Made by a program: the position numbers and the translations under genes. DNA of 18,557 nucleotides from JBOHCT01 sp050699055 (GTDB taxonomy: Bacteria > Actinomycetota > Actinomycetes > Streptosporangiales > JBOHCT01), in the NCBI GenBank assembly GCA_050699055.1, contig JBOHCT010000073.1:1-18557 (forward strand), written 5' to 3'. This document shows positions 14,418-18,557 of the stretch, piece after piece. Below the pieces are notes generated by a model, which worked only from the letters and a program-made list of their open reading frames with translations, was not told where the DNA came from and did not search any database. The stretch's first letter is position 1, and every line of letters begins with the position of its first letter.

Positions 14418-16022
14418 ATGAGGCGTCCGAGCAAGCTGATGGGGCTGTCCCTCGTCGCAGGGTCGACGGTTCTTCTCGCGGCGTGTGGGGGCGGCGCCAC
14501 CAGCGGTACCGGGACAGGTTCGGGTAAGGCGGCGGGGAGGTCGCGGCAGGGTGGGACAGTGACCTTCCTGACAAACGGGCTCGGATCCACCTGGTCCAGG
14601 GGCCTCGACGCGGCCTCCGCGGGCGTGGCGGCGACCAACTACCTGAGCGCCATCTACGGCCAGCTTTTCCAGCTTGGTCCAGGCGGCGAGGTCAATCCCG
14701 ATCTCGCCACCGGAGACACGTTCTCCGACCACGGTAGGACCGTTACCATCACCCTCCGTCGAGACGTGAAATTCCAGGACGGCACGCCGTTCAACGCCGA
14801 CGCGGTGGCCTGGAACTTCAGACGTGACCTCAAGACCCCCTGCTCGTGCAGTCCCAGCGGATCGTGGCCGCCGCTGTCGTCCCGGGGCATTACGGCGCCG
14901 GACGACCACACGGTCGTCCTTCACTTCAAGCGCCCATACGCCGCCTTCATCCCCTCGCTGATGGCCTCGAGTGCGAACCACATCGCCTCCCCCACGGCCG
15001 TCAAGAAGCTGGGAGAGAAGAAGTTCAGGCAGCGGCCGGTCGGCGCCGGGCCTTTCGAGGTCGTGAGCGACGTCGTGAGCTCGAAGCTGGAGTTGAAGCG
15101 CTACAGCGGGTACTGGAAGGAGGGACACCCCTACCTGGACAAGCTGACCTTCAAGTCCATCGGCGGAGACCAGGCCGCCTACCAGGCGATCCTGGCAGGG
15201 CAGGCGCAGGCCACCGCCCTGTCGACCCCGTCGCTCATCCGGCAAGCCGATCAGAACGGCAGGCTGACGGTGAGCCCGCCGAAAGCGACATCCGTATACG
15301 TCATCCAGCTGAATACGGCGGTCCCACCGTTCGACGACAAGCGGGCTCGTGCGGCGATCTACTACGCGACGAACGCCAAGACGATCACCACCCACCTGTT
15401 CCACGGCGTGTACCCCGTGACGCAGTCATTCACGGGTCCCGGCGGCCTCTTCTCCATGCCGGAGGTGCCCGGCTACCGGACCCACGACCTCGCCAAGGCG
15501 AAACGGCTCGTGCGTCAGCTCGGTGGCCTCGAGGTGGACCTTTTCGGGGACCAGGGCCTCATCTCCAGGCAGACGACCCAGGCGCTGCAGAGCCAATGGG
15601 CGAAGGCGGGGATCAAGACCACGATCCATGCCTATGCGCTGCCCCGACAGATCCAGGTGTTCAAGAGCGAGTGGCAGGCGGCCTTTCAGCCGTTCGGTGG
15701 GCGCGATCCGGCGATCGGCACCGGTCTTCCCTTCCGCTTCACCTCCGACGCTCCCTACACAGGCATCCACGACAAGAAACTCGACAGGATGGTGCGGCAG
15801 GCCGCGACCACCCTGGACAAGCGGCAACGCGCCAAGCTGTACGCGCGGATCGCGAAGTACATGAGCGACCAGGCCTACGCACCCTTCCTGTTCGCCTACG
15901 CACCCGCCAGCGTCTCCGCGAAAGGGGTGCACGGCCCGGGCATCACCGTCAAGACACCCGCGTCGGTCGGCGGTGCGAGCATCTCCTGGGACGACGCGTG
16001 GATCGCGGAGGACGCGCGGTGA
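14418..16022 (+). CDS. Family-5 (peptide/nickel-type) ABC substrate-binding lipoprotein, orphan
   Basis: A 534-residue binding protein of the oligopeptide/dipeptide/nickel class (SBP_bac_5). The signal peptide runs to the lipobox VLLAAC (Cys23), then a Gly/Thr/Ser linker and GGTVTFLTNGLGSTW. Family hallmarks are VNPDLATGDTFSDHGRTVTITLRRDVKFQDGTPFNADAVAWNF (in part, about 95-137) and KRYSGYWKEGHPYLDKLTFK in part (about 230). ATG 14418 is chosen because it gives a clean signal peptide and has GGAG 9 bases upstream; ATG 14403 is the alternative. No cognate permease or ATPase genes follow: the next gene is convergent with only 12 bases between. It must use a transporter encoded elsewhere or act as a sensor. 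The ligand is unknown. Confidence 0.88.
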   Translation: MRRPSKLMGLSLVAGSTVLLAACGGGATSGTGTGSGKAAGRSRQGGTVTFLTNGLGSTWSRGLDAASAGVAATNYLSAIYGQLFQLGPGGEVNPDLATGDTFSDHGRTVTITLRRDVKFQDGTPFNADAVAWNFRRDLKTPCSCSPSGSWPPLSSRGITAPDDHTVVLHFKRPYAAFIPSLMASSANHIASPTAVKKLGEKKFRQRPVGAGPFEVVSDVVSSKLELKRYSGYWKEGHPYLDKLTFKSIGGDQAAYQAILAGQAQATALSTPSLIRQADQNGRLTVSPPKATSVYVIQLNTAVPPFDDKRARAAIYYATNAKTITTHLFHGVYPVTQSFTGPGGLFSMPEVPGYRTHDLAKAKRLVRQLGGLEVDLFGDQGLISRQTTQALQSQWAKAGIKTTIHAYALPRQIQVFKSEWQAAFQPFGGRDPAIGTGLPFRFTSDAPYTGIHDKKLDRMVRQAATTLDKRQRAKLYARIAKYMSDQAYAPFLFAYAPASVSAKGVHGPGITVKTPASVGGASISWDDAWIAEDAR

Positions 16023-16034
16023 CGGTGGCAGCGC

Positions 16035-16694
16035 TCACCGGTCTCCTTCCCCGCCCACGTCGAACCGCGCATCGTGCATGACGTCGACGATCGACTCCCC
16101 CGCCCGGATCGCGTCGGCCATCGCCGCCTCACGCCGGGCGAGGCGCTCCGCCAGCTCCACCACCTCACCGCCGCGTTCCCTCTGTACGAACACGACCCCG
16201 CTCCCGTCGGCGACGACGAGGTCGCCGGGCCGCACACGCACGGAGCCGACCGTGACCGGGTCTCCGTGCGAGGCCTGAACGATGCGGCCGCGGGCCGTCA
16301 CCGGCACACTGCCCCGGGCGTAGACAGGGAACCCCAGCCCGGCCGCCTCGTCCACGTCACGACACGCCCCGTCGACGACCGCGCCCTCCACCCCACGCAG
16401 CCGCGCGGCCAGAGACAGCAGCCCGCCCCACGCGGACACGTCGACACGTCCCCCGTCGTCGACCACCACGACATCGCCGTCGCCGGCGGACGCCACGGCC
16501 TCGGTCGCCAGGTGCGGTACCGGCGTGTCGTCGCGCCTCGGCACCACCCGCACCGTCACCGCGACCCCCACCAGAGGCAGCCGTAGCCCACCCTGGGCGT
16601 GGATACCGGTCACGGCCCCGGACAACCCCAAAGCGTCCAGCGCGTCGGACACCGCACACGTATCCAGCTCGCCCAAACGAGCGCGCAGGTCCAT
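16035..16694 (-). CDS. RraA-like / HMG-CHA aldolase family protein
   Basis: A 219-residue protein of the RraA fold (often mislabelled dimethylmenaquinone methyltransferase). It shows GDVVVVDDGGR (73-83), the metal/pyruvate-site pattern VDGACRD (107-113, with Arg112 and Asp113) and VVADGSGVVFV near 173-183. In the catalytic branch (4-hydroxy-4-methyl-2-oxoglutarate or 4-carboxy-4-hydroxy-2-oxoadipate aldolase) these residues bind a divalent metal and the oxo acid, giving retro-aldol cleavage to pyruvate or oxaloacetate. An aldolase role is inferred, and fits the LigJ-like enzyme elsewhere in the window. ATG 16694 has GAGAGG upstream and starts 20 bases after the stop of the preceding gene; a longer frame reaching 16982 overlaps that gene and is rejected. 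Confidence 0.85.
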   Translation of the reverse strand: MDLRARLGELDTCAVSDALDALGLSGAVTGIHAQGGLRLPLVGVAVTVRVVPRRDDTPVPHLATEAVASAGDGDVVVVDDGGRVDVSAWGGLLSLAARLRGVEGAVVDGACRDVDEAAGLGFPVYARGSVPVTARGRIVQASHGDPVTVGSVRVRPGDLVVADGSGVVFVQRERGGEVVELAERLARREAAMADAIRAGESIVDVMHDARFDVGGEGDR

Positions 16695-16714
16695 GACCGC
16701 CTCTCTCGTCCGCC

Positions 16715-17668
16715 TCACCCGGCTTCCTCGTCCGTCTTTACGAGGCCCCCCGCGCCCTTCACCACCCGCACCGGGTTGTCCACGGCCATCAGGCGCACCT
16801 CGTCCTCGCCGAACCCGACTGTCAGGAACGTGTCGGCCATCAAGGCGAGCCCGTCCTCCACCGGCGGGTTGAACGGCTGCCCCAGGTCGGTGGTCCACAC
16901 CGACGACTCCGGTCCCACGGCGCGGACTGTGTCGAACACCTGCTCCCAACTGACCTTGCCGGTATGCGGCGTGGTGAAGCACCGCTCCAGCAGCGCCCCC
17001 TTGCCCGCCAGCCTCCGCTGGTCTTCGACAGGGACCCGCTGGGAGGTGAACTCGGGGTGGGTGACGATGACCCGCTCGACGCCCTCCTCGACAGCGGCGT
17101 CCACCACCGCGAGGATCTCCTCCCGCCCCAGATGGCCGGTGGCCAGCACCAGGTCGTGGCGGGCGATCAGCCGCAGCACGTCGCGTACCTCGGGACGCAC
17201 CTCGCCGCCGTCACCCATGACCATGATCGGCGGCGCGGCGATGCCCTGGTCGACGAGGTCCTGCTGCAGCCGCGCCCACATCGGCGGCCGCGCGTCCGGC
17301 GGGTCCTTCGCCCGCGACTCCCGCTGGTTGTTCGCGTCGACGGTCGGGAACCACACGATCCGGCCCCCGGCACGCGCGAACACCTCGACCGCGATCGGGT
17401 TCATCCCCCCGACCGAGGCGTTCAGCGTCAACCCCCCGACCACGTCCACCGGAGGGACGACCGCCCGCACCACGGCCGCCCGCTCGGCCGTGGGCAGGTA
17501 ATGAGACTTCAAGGCGAAACCCGACAGCCCCACATCCCGGCAGCGGCGCGCCAGCTCCACATCCGTGACCCGACGCTCCATCACATCGGGCGCGACATGA
17601 ACATGCAGGTCGTACGCGCCCCGCACCAGCTCCCTGGCTCGCTGCGACGGGGATGGTTCCTCACCCAT
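16715..17668 (-). CDS. DUF6282-like metal-dependent hydrolase
   Basis: A 317-residue protein with an N-terminal DLHVHVAPD motif (His22-x-His24), typical of amidohydrolase/PHP-like metal sites. Other candidate metal or acid positions are SH in ALKSHYLPT (near 55), FPTVDANN, ATGHLGREE (near 197) and VTHPEF. I recognise it as the family named DUF6282, whose biochemical role I do not know. It probably hydrolyses or hydrates a small acid. ATG 17668 is preceded by AAGGAG at 8 bases. It lies 28 bases after the dehydrogenase-like gene and 20 bases before the aldolase-like gene, so the three form an operon. Confidence 0.8.
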   Translation of the reverse strand: MGEEPSPSQRARELVRGAYDLHVHVAPDVMERRVTDVELARRCRDVGLSGFALKSHYLPTAERAAVVRAVVPPVDVVGGLTLNASVGGMNPIAVEVFARAGGRIVWFPTVDANNQRESRAKDPPDARPPMWARLQQDLVDQGIAAPPIMVMGDGGEVRPEVRDVLRLIARHDLVLATGHLGREEILAVVDAAVEEGVERVIVTHPEFTSQRVPVEDQRRLAGKGALLERCFTTPHTGKVSWEQVFDTVRAVGPESSVWTTDLGQPFNPPVEDGLALMADTFLTVGFGEDEVRLMAVDNPVRVVKGAGGLVKTDEEAG

Positions 17669-17696
17669 ACGACAGTCTCCTTCTCATCCTCCGGGC

Positions 17697-18557
17697 TCAG
17701 CCGTCACCTGACAGTCCGGGAGCGTCATCGGTGGTCGGCGTCTTCCCCGCGAGCCCCTCCCCAGCAAGATCCGTCAACCACTCCAGCGCCGCTCCGGTCG
17801 TGCGGGCGGGCACCCCGACCCCCGCGAGGAGACCCATCGCCGCGCGTACCTCGTCGACCCGGCGGACGGCGTGCCGGCTGCTGCCCTCGACGAGCCGGTC
17901 GACCAGACTCGCGTCCGCCCGCTCGAGCTCGTCGACGATCTGCGCGCGCACCCACGGCTCGCTCCCCACCGCGGCGGCCGCCCACAGCGACTCCAGGACC
18001 ACCGCGGCCAGTCCCTTCATGAAGACGCTGCGCAACAGCCTGCGGGTCGCGGCCGCACCCGGTCCACCCTCGACCACCTCGACGGGCGCGCCCAGGCCGC
18101 GGAGCCTACGCGCGTACTCCTCCGCGCCGTCGCCGGAGACGAGCGCCGGAGTCGCGACGCCCGCGCGGGGCACCGGCGCCAGCAGGGCCACGTCGGCGAA
18201 CGTCGCGGCACGCCGCTCGACGACGCCCGCGACCGCGACCTTCGTCGCCGGTGCGGCGGTGTTCAGGTCCGCGAACAGCGTTCCTTTCCGCAGTCCAGGG
18301 GCCGCCGCCCGCGCGGCCTGCTCGGCCACGCTCCCGCTGTTGAGGCTCAGTACAACCGACGCCTCGCGCACCGCCTCCGCCGGGCCGGGCGCGGGCTCCA
18401 CACCCTCGAGAGCCCCTTCAAGAGCCCCCTCGATAACCTTGCCTCGCGCTGGGTCCCATCCGGCCACGGGTACGCCCGCCGCCGCGAGCCCGCGGGCGTA
18501 CGCCGCCCCGGCTTCGCCCAGGCCGAGCACGGCGACGCGATCACGGCGTGCTCGGCC
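17697..18557 (-). CDS. NAD(P)-dependent beta-hydroxyacid-dehydrogenase-like protein, 5' partial
   Basis: At least 286 residues, running off the window edge. The Rossmann start RVAVLGLGEAGAAYARGL is visible, but no in-frame start codon lies upstream of the strand; a GTG at 18530 would cut it, so the true start is beyond 18557. The N-terminal part resembles the NAD-binding domain of 6-phosphogluconate/3-hydroxyisobutyrate dehydrogenases, including the segment LNTAAP. The C-terminal helical part resembles the DUF1932 type (FMKGLAAVVLESLWAA). A tandem duplication of GALE (EGALEGALEG) lies near 42. First gene of the - strand operon. It probably oxidises a hydroxy acid or reduces its keto form; the substrate is unknown. 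Confidence 0.82.
   Translation of the reverse strand, partial: GRARRDRVAVLGLGEAGAAYARGLAAAGVPVAGWDPARGKVIEGALEGALEGVEPAPGPAEAVREASVVLSLNSGSVAEQAARAAAPGLRKGTLFADLNTAAPATKVAVAGVVERRAATFADVALLAPVPRAGVATPALVSGDGAEEYARRLRGLGAPVEVVEGGPGAAATRRLLRSVFMKGLAAVVLESLWAAAAVGSEPWVRAQIVDELERADASLVDRLVEGSSRHAVRRVDEVRAAMGLLAGVGVPARTTGAALEWLTDLAGEGLAGKTPTTDDAPGLSGDG

Noticed and set aside
16695..16982. N-terminal extension of the RraA-like protein up to 16982
   Set aside because: It would overlap most of the C-terminal part of the DUF6282-like gene in another frame; ATG 16694 has a ribosome binding site and gives a normal-length protein.

Overview
The window is GC-rich throughout, with strong G/C preference at third codon positions, AGGAGG-type ribosome binding sites, occasional GTG starts and two lipoprotein-type solute binding proteins. 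This fits a high-GC actinobacterium. I cannot place it more precisely. No rRNA, tRNA, CRISPR array or intact transposase gene was seen.

Left block (146-4955, + strand): a probable selenoprotein gene read through an in-frame TGA at 452-454. A bacterial SECIS-like hairpin lies directly behind the TGA. It is followed by a thioredoxin-reductase-like flavoprotein, a short-chain dehydrogenase and a zinc alcohol dehydrogenase, probably one redox operon. Between 4956 and 5337 is a repeat-rich gap: a 23-bp direct repeat, an 11-bp inverted repeat, and six head-to-tail copies of a 20-bp unit. It looks like the end of a decayed insertion sequence. A one-domain MetE-like zinc methyltransferase follows (5338-6357), and convergent to it is a LigJ-like amidohydrolase (7495-6491, - strand).

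Middle block (8029-13020, + strand): a complete branched-chain-amino-acid-type (HAAT/Liv) ABC importer in the order binding protein, LivH, LivM, LivG, LivF. A 163-bp palindrome-ended MITE-like element sits between livH and livM and supplies the livH stop codon. A diverged copy of the same element, in the opposite orientation, lies at the very start of the window, just upstream of the selenoprotein gene. A second zinc alcohol dehydrogenase (13148-14200) and an orphan family-5 binding lipoprotein (14418-16022) follow.

Right block (18557-16035, - strand): a three-gene operon of an NAD(P)-dependent beta-hydroxyacid-dehydrogenase-like enzyme (its 5' end lies off the window), a DUF6282-like metal hydrolase and a RraA/HMG-CHA-aldolase family protein.

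Taken together this looks like an accessory catabolic island: uptake of an unknown small solute, two alcohol dehydrogenases and an SDR for oxidation, hydrolase and aldolase steps, a thiol-methyl transferase-like enzyme, and a selenium-dependent redox pair. The substrate is not readable from the sequence. The most interesting element is the selenoprotein with its UxxC motif and its adjacent reductase, which automated annotation would split into two ORFs.
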